A DNA stretch of 31,262 bases from SHZI01 sp964384525 (GCA_964384525.1 CAYLKO010000030.1:1-31262), one strand, 5' to 3'; counted from the first letter of the stretch, positions 23,164-29,649 are shown. Notes: a model not told the origin generated them from the sequence alone. A program made the numbers and translations.

Positions 23164-23778
23164 ATGGACAACGTTACTACCGTCGGAATTGATTTGGCAA
23201 AGAATGTCTTTTTCCTGCACGGCGTGGGCGGGCAGGTCCGGGAGGTCTGGCGGCGCACCGTGCGGCGTGGCCAGCTGCTGGCGGTGGTGGCCCGGTTGCC
23301 CCGCTGTCGCATCGGCATGGAGGCCTGCTCCGGGGCCCACCAATGGGCGCGGGAGTTCCAGGCGTTGGGGCGCGAGGTGAAGCTGATGGCACCTAAGTTC
23401 GTCGCCCCGTACCGCCGGGGCGGCAAGAACGACGGCAACGACACTGAGGCGATCTGCGAGGCCGTGAGCCGGCCAACCATGCGCTTTGTACCGGTGAAGT
23501 CGGCGGAAGCAGCAGGCGGTGCTGAGTCTGCACCAGGTGCGTCAGGGCTTCGTGGAGGAGCGCACGGCGATCCGTACCTGCGCACACTGCTGATCATGGG
23601 TGCGCGGGTCGTGCTGCAGGCAGCCAGCCGGCGCCAGGATCGACTCTCGCACTGGGCGCTGAGTGTCCGCGAGCGAAGGGGTTACCACCGGGCCTGCGTG
23701 GCAATCGCGGCCAAGAATGCCCGCATCGTGTGGGCCCTGCTCGCCAAGGACGAGCCGTTGCGAGCAGCCATGGCGTGA
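23164..23778 (+). pseudogene. IS110-family transposase, internally deleted
   Basis: The N-terminal DEDD (RuvC-like) domain is present: TVGIDLAKNVFFLHGV, GMEACSGAHQWAREF and GGKNDGNDTEAICEAV carry the family's D, E, D and D. An extra base near 23506 shifts the frame; in the other frame the family sequence continues as AEQQAVLSLHQVRQGFVEER. Then the protein jumps to the C-terminal end, GDPYLRTLLIMGARVVLQAA, which finishes normally. About 150-200 residues, including the serine-containing part of the Transposase_20 domain, are missing. The junction lies at GGCGATC (23566-23572), a sequence that fits both flanks. The deletion restored the frame, leaving a 204-residue open product that should be inactive. 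ATG at 23164 follows GGGGAAA. Confidence 0.85.
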
Positions 23779-24060
23779 ATCCGTCTGAACAGACACCAAC
23801 CCACCACCGCACTGCGCTGATACGAGGCAACAGGTCAGGCCGGCGTTCGGAGAATCTGATGAGCTCTGGGGCAGACGTCATGCCGACTAACGATCGAGGA
23901 CCGGACGCGCGGCTTGCATTGGGGCCCGGGCACTTGGTTGCCCATCACAAGGCCAGTTATAGACTCGCAGTCCGATCTCTTGTCGAGCTCGCGTACAGTG
24001 CCAGGCGGAGAACGGCCATGCAGTAAGAACTCAGCTCGCCACAACAAAAGGCTTGCGTTG

Positions 24061-24074
24061 GGGGAAGGTCCTTA
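24061..24074 (+). repeat. IS subterminal inverted repeat, right
   Basis: GGGGAAGGTCCTTA, imperfect complement of the left repeat. It places the element's right end immediately before the attC remnant. Confidence 0.65.
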
Positions 24075-24076
24075 TA

Positions 24077-24129
24077 GCCTGAATCAAGCCAAGCCGAGAA
24101 GCGGCTTCGGCTTGAATGAATTGTCAGGC
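24077..24129 (-). other. attC site (IS-disrupted)
   Basis: GCCTGAA (24077-24083) to GTCAGGC (24123-24129). On - it starts GCCTGACAATTCATTCAAGCC, a canonical R''-L''. The hairpin is CAAGCCGAGAAGC/GCTTCGGCTTG. It belongs to the inverted brnTA cassette on its right; its R' end was probably displaced by the insertion sequence to 23068. Confidence 0.78.
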
Positions 24130-24150
24130 CCGGCCCGTCGAAAGCCAGAC

Positions 24151-24179
24151 TTGCCAAGCCGAATTAGTGCATATACGAT
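24151..24179 (+). promoter_or_regulatory. Promoter of the inverted brnTA pair
   Basis: TTGCCA (24151-24156), 17 bases, TACGAT (24174-24179), ending 9 bases before the brnT ATG. Being on +, it can express the pair although the array reads on -. Confidence 0.62.
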
Positions 24180-24188
24180 AAATACCGC

Positions 24189-24461
24189 ATGAGTCACGAC
24201 CCTGCCAAGCGGCGCACGAACCTGCGTAAGCACAAGATCGACTTGCCCGGCTGTATGGAAGCGTTTGATGGCCCGATGCTCACGCGGGAGGATGACCGCG
24301 AAGACTACGGAGAGCAACGCCTGGTGAGCCTGGGATGGGCGCATGGCCGAGTCGTTTTGCTGGTGTGGACCGACCGCGAGGAAGGGCCCAGATTGATTTC
24401 TTGCCGAGAGGCCGAACCCTATGAACGAGAAGCGTACTACCACGCGTACCCGCAAGGCTGA
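24189..24461 (+). CDS. brnT: BrnT-type toxin (inverted cassette)
   Basis: A 90-residue DUF497/BrnT ribonuclease toxin, distinct in sequence from the one at 18642. It has the full family pattern: KRRTNLRKHKIDLPGCMEAF, DREDYGEQRLVSLGWAHGRV, then VVLLVWTDREEGPRLISCRE and AEPYEREAYY. In the family the conserved Lys/Arg and the R-ISxRxA-x-E-R segment form the RNase active region; here it reads RLISCREAEPYER. ATG at 24189, probably leaderless or nearly so given the promoter 9 bases upstream. It reads on +, opposite to the other cassette genes, and its end overlaps brnA by 41 bases. Confidence 0.88.
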   Translation: MSHDPAKRRTNLRKHKIDLPGCMEAFDGPMLTREDDREDYGEQRLVSLGWAHGRVVLLVWTDREEGPRLISCREAEPYEREAYYHAYPQG

Positions 24462-24705
24462 CGTGCCCTATAACCCCAAGAGCAAAGCAGCCACCCTGAA
24501 GTATTGGGCAGGCGCCACCGCTCACAAGGGCGTCGCAGAACTGCGCACCAAGCGCGGGCGGCCAGCGAAAGCAGCCGAGGACCGCAAGGAACAGATTGCG
24601 CTGCGCGTGGATAAAGAGGTGTTGGAGTGGTACCGCGCACAGGGTACTGGATGGCAGACCCGAATGAACGCGGTCTTGAAAGCATTCCGAGACGCGACAC
24701 TCTAG
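24421..24705 (+). CDS. brnA: BrnA-type antitoxin (inverted cassette)
   Basis: A 94-residue antitoxin with a basic, disordered N-terminal half (MNEKRTTTRTRKADVPYNPK, KRGRPAKAAEDRKEQ). A C-terminal BrnA ribbon-helix-helix follows: IALRVDKEVLEWYRAQGTGW, then QTRMNAVLKAF, where the strand-helix W-x-RAQGxGWQTRxNAVL signature is nearly canonical. GAGAGG precedes the ATG at 24421. Unlike the antitoxin at 18383 this one has the standard BrnA domain, so the two modules are of different lineages. It ends 8 bases before the attC at 24713. Confidence 0.9.
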   Translation: MNEKRTTTRTRKADVPYNPKSKAATLKYWAGATAHKGVAELRTKRGRPAKAAEDRKEQIALRVDKEVLEWYRAQGTGWQTRMNAVLKAFRDATL

Positions 24706-24712
24706 CTGCCGG

Positions 24713-24818
24713 GCATAACGTCTGAGTTAAGCCGACCCGCAGCGGGGTAGTGACTGGATGCTAGCGTAGCGGAAAAGCACCCAGGCGGTGCCCCGTCGGC
24801 TGCACGCGTTTGTTAGAG
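24713..24818 (-). other. attC site (long)
   Basis: GCATAAC (24713-24719) to GTTAGAG (24812-24818), 106 bp. The inner boxes GTTAAGCCGAC and GTCGGCTGCACGCG show the - orientation. The stem includes CCGACCCGCAGCGGGG / CCCCGTCGG, with GCTAGCGTAGC in the loop. Confidence 0.85.
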
Positions 24819-24822
24819 CGCA

Positions 24823-25449
24823 TCACCGACTACTGCCTTCGAACTTCTCTTTGAGCCGCAAGTACTCACGCCTCTCGAAATCCTCAGCTGTGGCATTCCG
24901 AACTCTTTCATACGCCGCGTACTCTGGCGAGCCTCTCTCCATCCAATCTGGAATGCGGATCACCGACCAGGCGCTAGCAATCGATGTCCAAGTTAGCGCC
25001 GCCGCCTTGACAAGCAATTTCCATTCGCCCGGGAGGTCGCCGCGACTCGGTGTCACTGCATCAGCATCCGACTCAACGAACGGAAGTACATACTTCGCGT
25101 TACCACTCCACCATTCGTAAAGATTGGACTCGTGTTGTTCAAATACTGGGAGAAGCACATAGGCGGGAAATCCGGAGATCTCGTTCTTGCGGCAGTAAGC
25201 GTAGAGTTTGTACGCTGCTTTGAATTCTTTCTGTGCAGACGATATATAGCTACACAGATGGTAGGCCGTACCTCGCACGGGATTGTCAGTAAGAACGCTC
25301 TGTCGCTTCTCCGCCTTTCGGAACCAAGGAAGATTAGCGTTGTGTTCCTTGATATCAAACGCGATTATTTCTATATCCGGCACGTCGAAGTTTGCCCAGT
25401 GAGCATGCACATCGATCCATTTTGGCCAGTTTTCTTTTGTGCGTGGCAT
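24823..25449 (-). CDS. Cassette protein, function unknown
   Basis: A 208-residue soluble protein, not recognised. The start MPRTKENWPKWIDVHAHWAN is followed by a strand-like FDVPDIEIIAFDIKEHNANL, a middle AYHLCSYISSAQKEFKAAYK and an aromatic LYEWWSGNAKYVLPF. A helical C-terminus follows with WSVIRIPDWMERGSPEYAAY and a charged end EDFERREYLRLKEKFEG. No signal peptide or membrane segment. The ATG at 25449 is 13 bases from the attC core at 25462; the stop is 5 bases from the next attC, so this cassette is compact. Confidence 0.75.
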   Translation of the reverse strand: MPRTKENWPKWIDVHAHWANFDVPDIEIIAFDIKEHNANLPWFRKAEKRQSVLTDNPVRGTAYHLCSYISSAQKEFKAAYKLYAYCRKNEISGFPAYVLLPVFEQHESNLYEWWSGNAKYVLPFVESDADAVTPSRGDLPGEWKLLVKAAALTWTSIASAWSVIRIPDWMERGSPEYAAYERVRNATAEDFERREYLRLKEKFEGSSR

Positions 25450-25461
25450 GACAATTCTGCG

Positions 25462-25554
25462 CTCTAACGACCCAAGCTCAGCGACCCGGCCCACGAGGAG
25501 CAACGATTGCAACCGAAGCGCCCCGGCCGGGTTCGCTGCAGCGCATGGTTAGGC
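25462..25554 (-). other. attC site
   Basis: CTCTAAC (25462-25468) to GTTAGGC (25548-25554), 93 bp. The arms CAGCGACCCGGCC and GGCCGGGTTCGCTG pair closely; the loop has CAACGATTGCAACCGAAGCG. Confidence 0.85.
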
Positions 25555-25564
25555 CACTTGTCTC

Positions 25565-25984
25565 TCATGCAAAAAACTCTCGCTTCCGTGCTGCTCCAAA
25601 GATCTCTCCGTATGAAATCTTGCCGAACCAACCCTTCTTGTAAGGCAAATACACGTCTGCGGCCTCTCCGTTCTGATGCTCCGCGCTCACGCAAATCGCG
25701 TCGGTCTTTTCTGTCGCGCCCGGAGGAATAGTCCGAACGTCGCAACAGATAGCTGCTGCCCGAATCTTACCGGCGCTCGCCTGCTGGCGAAATCCCTGAG
25801 TGAGCAAGTCAATGAGCTGCTGCGACGGCGGCTGCTCGTCGCCATCGTAAGCAGCATGTGCCTCAACCTTGCCGTCTGTGCTCATCGCAGAACCGAAGGG
25901 ATAGAACTCTCCGTGCTTGGATAGCATCTGCTGCGCGAATGGAAGCAACGCGTTCAGTAATTGGTCGAGGTCTGGATGTGCCAT
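25565..25984 (-). CDS. Cassette protein, function unknown
   Basis: A 139-residue cytosolic protein of a small family I recall from proteobacterial accessory regions but cannot name. It begins MAHPDLDQLLNALLPFAQQM, has the recurrent motif LSKHGEFYPFGSAMSTDGKV, then YDGDEQPPSQQLIDLLTQGF and a strand-rich end with AICCDVRTIPPGATEKTDAI and ADVYLPYKKGWFGKISYGEI. First gene of the array in reading direction, 14 bases from the GCCTAAC boundary at 25998. Function unknown. Confidence 0.78.
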   Translation of the reverse strand: MAHPDLDQLLNALLPFAQQMLSKHGEFYPFGSAMSTDGKVEAHAAYDGDEQPPSQQLIDLLTQGFRQQASAGKIRAAAICCDVRTIPPGATEKTDAICVSAEHQNGEAADVYLPYKKGWFGKISYGEIFGAARKREFFA

Positions 25985-25997
25985 ACGCGTTCGAGTG

Positions 25998-26004
25998 GCC
26001 TAAC
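25998..26004 (-). other. First cassette boundary (attI- or attC-type core)
   Basis: On - this reads GTTAGGC, the crossover core before the first cassette gene. To the right are the palindrome GACATGTC and ACACGTCG (26025-26041), but no full attC and no integrase. Nothing gene-like is visible between here and 26156. Confidence 0.55.
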
Positions 26005-26156
26005 TATCAATTGGATGCCAAAAACGACATGTCGTGACACGTCGAAAATGCCATTCATGTTGCTGGTAACCCATGCAAGGCTCTGTTTTCATTTCAACCC
26101 CAGGAAGCATACACGGGCAAAACGGCAGGGTGGATGCAAGGCATGGAACCAGGTCC

Positions 26157-26182
26157 CGTCCTGACCGCTGGACGAAGCGCCC
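26157..26182 (-). pseudogene. tRNA-Glu 5' fragment
   Basis: On - the 26 bases from 26182 match the start of the intact tRNA-Glu at 16998 in 21 positions (acceptor strand, TTCGTC, AGCGG, AGGACG). The match stops after the D arm; no anticodon or T arm follows. It looks like the promoter-proximal stub of a second tRNA-Glu gene broken at the right edge of the array. Confidence 0.7.
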
Positions 26183-26214
26183 GGTGGCCACGCCACCGTA
26201 GCCGGGCGGCCATG

Positions 26215-26248
26215 GTGGCAGGGCTGCTACTATAGACAGCCCTGCCAC
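26215..26248. repeat. Perfect 12-bp inverted repeat around a -10 box
   Basis: GTGGCAGGGCTG (26215-26226) and CAGCCCTGCCAC (26237-26248) are exact complements, 10 bases apart. The spacer holds the - strand -10 TATAGT. The same 12-mer occurs once at 17016-17027, downstream of the intact tRNA-Glu promoter. Confidence 0.85.
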
Positions 26249-26256
26249 TGGCTCAA
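26229..26256 (-). promoter_or_regulatory. Promoter of the truncated tRNA-Glu
   Basis: On -: TTGAGC (26256-26251), 16 bases, TATAGT (26234-26229), then the GC-rich 12-mer. It still points into the array and could serve as a promoter for the first cassettes. Confidence 0.55.
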
Positions 26257-26268
26257 GCCGGAGCTCAA

Positions 26269-27624
26269 TTGACGAATGTCCCGATGAACCACGCCGATGA
26301 CCGTGTCCCGCCTGCGGATTCGCCCCGCATCATTTCCCGCTCCGAACACAACGTCAGCCGCGCCAACATTTCCCGCAATGCCTTGAAGGTGCTCTATCGC
26401 CTGAAGGATGGCGGCTACCAGGCATACATCGTGGGGGGCGGGGTGCGGGACCTGCTGCTCAACCGGCCGCCGAAGGATTTCGACATCGCAACGGATGCGA
26501 GCCCGGAGGAAGTGCGCGCACTGTTCAGCAATGCCCGCGTGATCGGCCGGCGCTTCCGGCTGGTGCATGTGCGCTTTCGGGACGAGATCGTCGAAGTTGC
26601 CACCTTTCGCGGCACCGGCAATGAGGATCTGGAGAGTGAAGATCGCCAGGTGCTCGACGCTGCCGGTCGCATCCTCAAGGACAACTCCTTCGGCTCGATC
26701 ACCGAAGATGCCTGGCGGCGGGATTTCACGATCAATGCGCTGTATTACAACGTCGCGGATTTTTAGATCCGGGATTTCGTGGGCGGCATGGCGGATATCG
26801 AGTCCGGCAACATCCGCCTGATCGGCGATCCGGAAACCCGCTACCGGGAAGACCCGGTGCGCATGATCCGGGCGGTGCGTCTGGCGGCCAAGCTGAACCT
26901 GAACATCCATCCGGACACCGCCCTGCCCATGGCGCATCTGGGCAGCCTGCTGGACAGCGTGCCGCCGGCACGGCTCTTCGACGAATTTCTCAAGGTCTTC
27001 CAGGCTGGTCATGCACTCGCCAGCTACCGTGGCCTGCGCGAACATGGCTTGTTCGGTCACCTGTTTCCGGCCACGGCCGCATGGCTGGCAGCAGGCGGGC
27101 ATGCCAACCACCCAGACAGCCCGCGCAACCGCTTCATCGAGCGGGCGCTCGCGAACACCGATCAACGGGTCGCCGCCGGCCAGCCCGTCACCCCCATGTT
27201 CCTGTTCGGCGTTTTTCTGTGGGGGCCGGTGCAGGAGCGCGCCACGCAACTGCGACGCACCGCCAGTCTGTCGGAGGTGCAGGCGCTGATCGATGCCGGT
27301 CTGGAAATAACCACCGAACAGGTGGAGCGCATCACCCTGCCACGGCGCTTTTCCGTACCCATGCGGGAGATGCTCCAGTTGCAGCCGCGCTTCAACCGGC
27401 GACAGGGGCGGCGTGCCGCGGTCCTTTTGCAACACCGGCGCTTTCGTGCCGCCTATGATCTCCTGCAGCTGCGGACGGAACTCGGCGATGTGCCGCCCGA
27501 GCTGGCTGACTTCTGGACCCGCGTCCAGGAGATGTCACCGGAAGAGCAGCATCAGGCATTTCACGGCCGTGAACGCGGTGGTCGTGGTCCGCAGCGTTCG
27601 CGGCCGGCAGAACAGGCGCTCTGA
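26269..27624 (+). pseudogene. pcnB: Poly(A) polymerase with in-frame amber codon
   Basis: Poly(A) polymerase I adds 3' A-tails that promote RNA decay. The nucleotidyltransferase head is intact: VGGGVRDLLLNRPPKDFDIA (about 55-74, DFD metal ligands at 70-72). The RNA-binding and C-terminal parts match PcnB throughout (GDPETRYREDPVRMIRAVRL, SVPPARLFDEFLKVFQAG, Arg-rich tail). Codon 166 is TAG (26764-26766), between RRDFTINALYYNVADF and IRDFVGGM, where homologues have an ordinary residue (Thr in E. coli). The frame is the same on both sides, so this is a point change, not a frameshift. It could be a real lesion, a sequencing error or a site of readthrough. The TTG at 26269 with GGAG five bases upstream is the likely start; ATG at 26284 is an alternative. 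folK follows 9 bases later. Confidence 0.88.
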
Positions 27625-27633
27625 GTTCCGACC

Positions 27634-28116
27634 ATGCCCGGGCCGCCGTGGATGCCTGCCTATGTGGGACTGGGCAGCAACCTGGATGAACCGGCGGAGC
27701 AGATCCACGCTGCGCTGGCGGCACTCGCCGGATTGCCCGCTTCAAGGCTGGTCAGTCATTCCACGCTGATGCGCACGCCGCCGCTGGGGCCGGTGGCGCA
27801 GCCGGATTTCATCAATGCCGTGGCCGGGCTGGTCACGCAGCTGGCGCCCCTCGAGTTGCTGGATGCCCTGCTTGACATCGAGCAGCGGCAGGGACGGGAT
27901 CGCAGTGCCGGCCTCCGCTGGGGGCCGCGGCGCATCGATCTGGATCTGCTCGTCCACGGCACCGGGATCCTGAACACCGATCGGCTGGTCGTGCCGCACC
28001 CGGGCATCGCCAGCCGAAATTTTGTATTGTTGCCGCTGCGGGAGCTGGCCCCGGATCTGTGGATTCCCGGACTGGGCCGGGTTCGGCAACTGGCGGCACT
28101 GCTCGACCAACAATAA
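27634..28116 (+). CDS. folK: 2-amino-4-hydroxy-6-hydroxymethyldihydropteridine pyrophosphokinase
   Basis: HPPK transfers pyrophosphate from ATP to the pterin in folate synthesis. It has 160 residues. Signatures: YVGLGSNLDEP near the N-terminus, LMRTPPLGPVAQPDFINAVA, then WGPRRIDLDLLVHG with the two Mg-binding Asp (D-x-D), and VPHPGIASRNFVLLPLRELA. All are at normal spacing. ATG at 27634, 9 bases after pcnB; pcnB-folK adjacency is usual in gammaproteobacteria. A second ATG (codon 7) is possible and would start nearer the family norm. Confidence 0.93.
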   Translation: MPGPPWMPAYVGLGSNLDEPAEQIHAALAALAGLPASRLVSHSTLMRTPPLGPVAQPDFINAVAGLVTQLAPLELLDALLDIEQRQGRDRSAGLRWGPRRIDLDLLVHGTGILNTDRLVVPHPGIASRNFVLLPLRELAPDLWIPGLGRVRQLAALLDQQ

Positions 28117-28135
28117 AAACCCCCATGTAACCTCG

Positions 28136-28783
28136 ATGAGCAATTCCCGATACATCGCGATTGAAGGGCCGATTGGCGTGGGCAAGACCAGCCTGGCGCG
28201 TCGCCTCGCTGATTCGCTGCAAGCCGAACTGTTGCTCGAGCAACCGGAGACCAATCCTTTTCTGGAGCGGTTCTACCGTGATCCGCGTGGTGCCTCGCTG
28301 CCGACCCAGTTGTTCTTTTTGTTCCAGCGGGTGCAGCAGATCGAGCAACTGCGGCAGAGTGACATTTTTGCCGAGACGCGGATTTCCGACTTCCTGCTCG
28401 ACAAGGATCGGTTGTTTGCCGAAATCAACCTCGATCAGGCCGAACTCGCGCTGTACGACAAGGTGGCGGCCTCGATCGACATCGATGCACCGGCGCCGGA
28501 TCTGGTGGTTTACCTGCAGGCGCCGGTCGACACCTTGTTGTTCCGGATTGCCCGTCGCGGCATCGATTTCGAGCAACGCATCGGCCGGCGGTACCTGGAA
28601 CGCCTGACCGAGGCCTATGCCCGCTTCTTTCATGATTACGCGGCAGCACCCCTGCTGATCGTGAATGCGGCCGTGATCGACCCGGTCCATAATGATGCGC
28701 ACTTCGGCCTTCTGCTCGAGCAGATCGACCGGGTGCGCAGTGGCCGGCATTTTTTCAATCCGGTAGCCTCAGCCTTCGGGTAG
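28136..28783 (+). CDS. Deoxynucleoside kinase
   Basis: Salvage kinase that phosphorylates deoxynucleosides (deoxyadenosine/deoxyguanosine type by homology). It has 215 residues. The P-loop IEGPIGVGKTSLARRL is at about 9-24. Next come the substrate-binding ETNPFLERFYRDP and a RISDFLLDKDRLFAEINL segment, the counterpart of the DRS/ERS motif in this bacterial branch. The lid RIARRGIDFEQRIGRRYLER supplies the arginines. ATG at 28136 is chosen because the conserved strand starts right after it. The folK-kinase-panB-panC order is conserved in gammaproteobacteria; panB follows by 4 bases. Confidence 0.88.
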   Translation: MSNSRYIAIEGPIGVGKTSLARRLADSLQAELLLEQPETNPFLERFYRDPRGASLPTQLFFLFQRVQQIEQLRQSDIFAETRISDFLLDKDRLFAEINLDQAELALYDKVAASIDIDAPAPDLVVYLQAPVDTLLFRIARRGIDFEQRIGRRYLERLTEAYARFFHDYAAAPLLIVNAAVIDPVHNDAHFGLLLEQIDRVRSGRHFFNPVASAFG

Positions 28784-28787
28784 GAAC

Positions 28788-29618
28788 ATGTACACACAAC
28801 TGCAGCAGCGAGACCGCCCCGAGGCGCCGGTCAGCATTTCAACCTTGCGGGACATGCGGGCCGCCGGCGAGCCCATCGCCTGCCTGACGGCCTACGATGC
28901 CAGCTTCGCCCTGCTGGTTGATCTGGCGGGAACGGATCTGGTGCTGGTCGGGGATTCCCTCGGCATGGTGATCCAGGGTCACGACACGACCGTGCCGGTC
29001 ACCGTCCAGGACATCATTTACCACTCGCGGATCGTCCGGCGCGGCCTCCGCCGGGCATTCCTGGTGGCCGACATGCCGTTCATGAGCTACACGTCACCCG
29101 TCCAGGCGCTGGAGAATGCCGTCCGGCTGATGCAGGAGGGTGCGGCGATGATGGTCAAGCTGGAAGGCGGCGCCAGCCAGGTCCGGATCGTTGAACATCT
29201 GGCCGCGCACGACATCCCCGTCTGTGCCCATCTCGGGCTGCGGCCGCAGTCGGTACACAAGATCGGTGGTTTCAAGGTGCAGGGCCGCGATCAGGCGCAG
29301 GCCGAACAGATGCTGGAAGATGCCGTGGCGCTTGAGCAGGGCGGGGCGGACATCCTGCTGCTGGAGTGTGTGCCGAACGAGCTCGGCCAGGCCGTGCGGG
29401 ATGCGGTGCACGTGCCGGTGATTGGCATCGGTGCAGGCCCCGGCGTCGATGGGCAGATCCTCGTGCTCTACGACATGCTGGGCATCACCCAGGGCCGGCT
29501 GCCACGTTTCGTGCAGAACTATCTGGATGGTCGGGGCTCGCAGCTCGAGGCGCTCAAGGCCTACGTCGCGGCCGTGAAGGACCGCAGCTATCCTGCTCCC
29601 GAACACTGTTTTTCCTGA
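28788..29618 (+). CDS. panB: 3-methyl-2-oxobutanoate hydroxymethyltransferase
   Basis: First committed enzyme of pantothenate synthesis: makes ketopantoate from alpha-ketoisovalerate and methylene-tetrahydrofolate. It has 276 residues, a TIM barrel. Metal ligands are Asp56 (LVGDSLGM), Asp95 (ADMPFMSY) and Glu126 (VKLEGG); the catalytic base is in LLLECVPNELG. CLTAYDASFA, AHLGLRPQS and IGIGAGPGVDGQ are the standard blocks. An N-terminal extension of about 11 residues precedes the usual start. Followed by panC after 31 bases. Confidence 0.95.
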   Translation: MYTQLQQRDRPEAPVSISTLRDMRAAGEPIACLTAYDASFALLVDLAGTDLVLVGDSLGMVIQGHDTTVPVTVQDIIYHSRIVRRGLRRAFLVADMPFMSYTSPVQALENAVRLMQEGAAMMVKLEGGASQVRIVEHLAAHDIPVCAHLGLRPQSVHKIGGFKVQGRDQAQAEQMLEDAVALEQGGADILLLECVPNELGQAVRDAVHVPVIGIGAGPGVDGQILVLYDMLGITQGRLPRFVQNYLDGRGSQLEALKAYVAAVKDRSYPAPEHCFS

Positions 29619-29649
29619 TCCCGAGCGATAAGCGGCCGGATTCCTGCGC

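Larger units (their letters stand above)
23075..24076 (+). mobile_element. Shortened IS110-family element (IS1111 type) inserted in an attC
   Basis: Near each edge lies one arm of a subterminal inverted repeat: TAAGAGACTTCCCC (23080-23093) and GGGGAAGGTCCTTA (24061-24074), about 12 of 14 bases matching. Subterminal repeats a few bases in from the ends are a mark of the IS1111 group, some of which target attC sites. The element is about 1.0 kb, some 0.4-0.5 kb shorter than usual because of a deletion in the transposase gene. The right non-coding end (23779-24076, about 300 bases without a gene) is much longer than the left one (about 89 bases), as expected where IS1111 elements keep their bridge RNA. 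Exact ends are uncertain by a few bases. Confidence 0.75.
17100..26004 (-). mobile_element. Integron gene-cassette array without integrase (CALIN)
   Basis: About 8.9 kb of lower GC than the flanks, made of short ORFs each followed by an imperfect palindrome with RYYYAAC and GTTRRRY ends (attC). Genes start 4-18 bases from one attC end and usually stop inside or just before the next attC, as in integron cassettes. All but two genes (the inverted brnTA) and the insertion sequence read on -, so the array runs right to left. No tyrosine recombinase (IntI) or clear attI lies in the window. Individual sites and genes are listed separately. The left edge is uncertain because the last attC is degenerate. 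Confidence 0.88.

Noticed and set aside
23835..24047. 70-residue - strand frame in the right end of the IS
   Set aside because: Low-complexity, no ribosome binding site, lies within the non-coding end of the element.
17100..26004. CRISPR array
   Set aside because: The repeated palindromes vary in length (47-106 bp) and sequence and are separated by genes of different length; no regular repeat-spacer unit.
26000..26248. 82-residue - strand frame reading through the tRNA-Glu stub
   Set aside because: It runs through the promoter, the inverted repeat and the tRNA fragment, so it is unlikely to be a protein gene.
26005..26268. Integron integrase gene or attI at the start of the array
   Set aside because: No frame on either strand is long enough for a tyrosine recombinase and none of its motifs appears. 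A GACATGTC palindrome is present, but nothing I can call an attI.
26269..27624. Amber codon reassigned to an amino acid in this organism
   Set aside because: TAG ends several intact genes in the window at the expected C-terminus, so it is an ordinary stop here.
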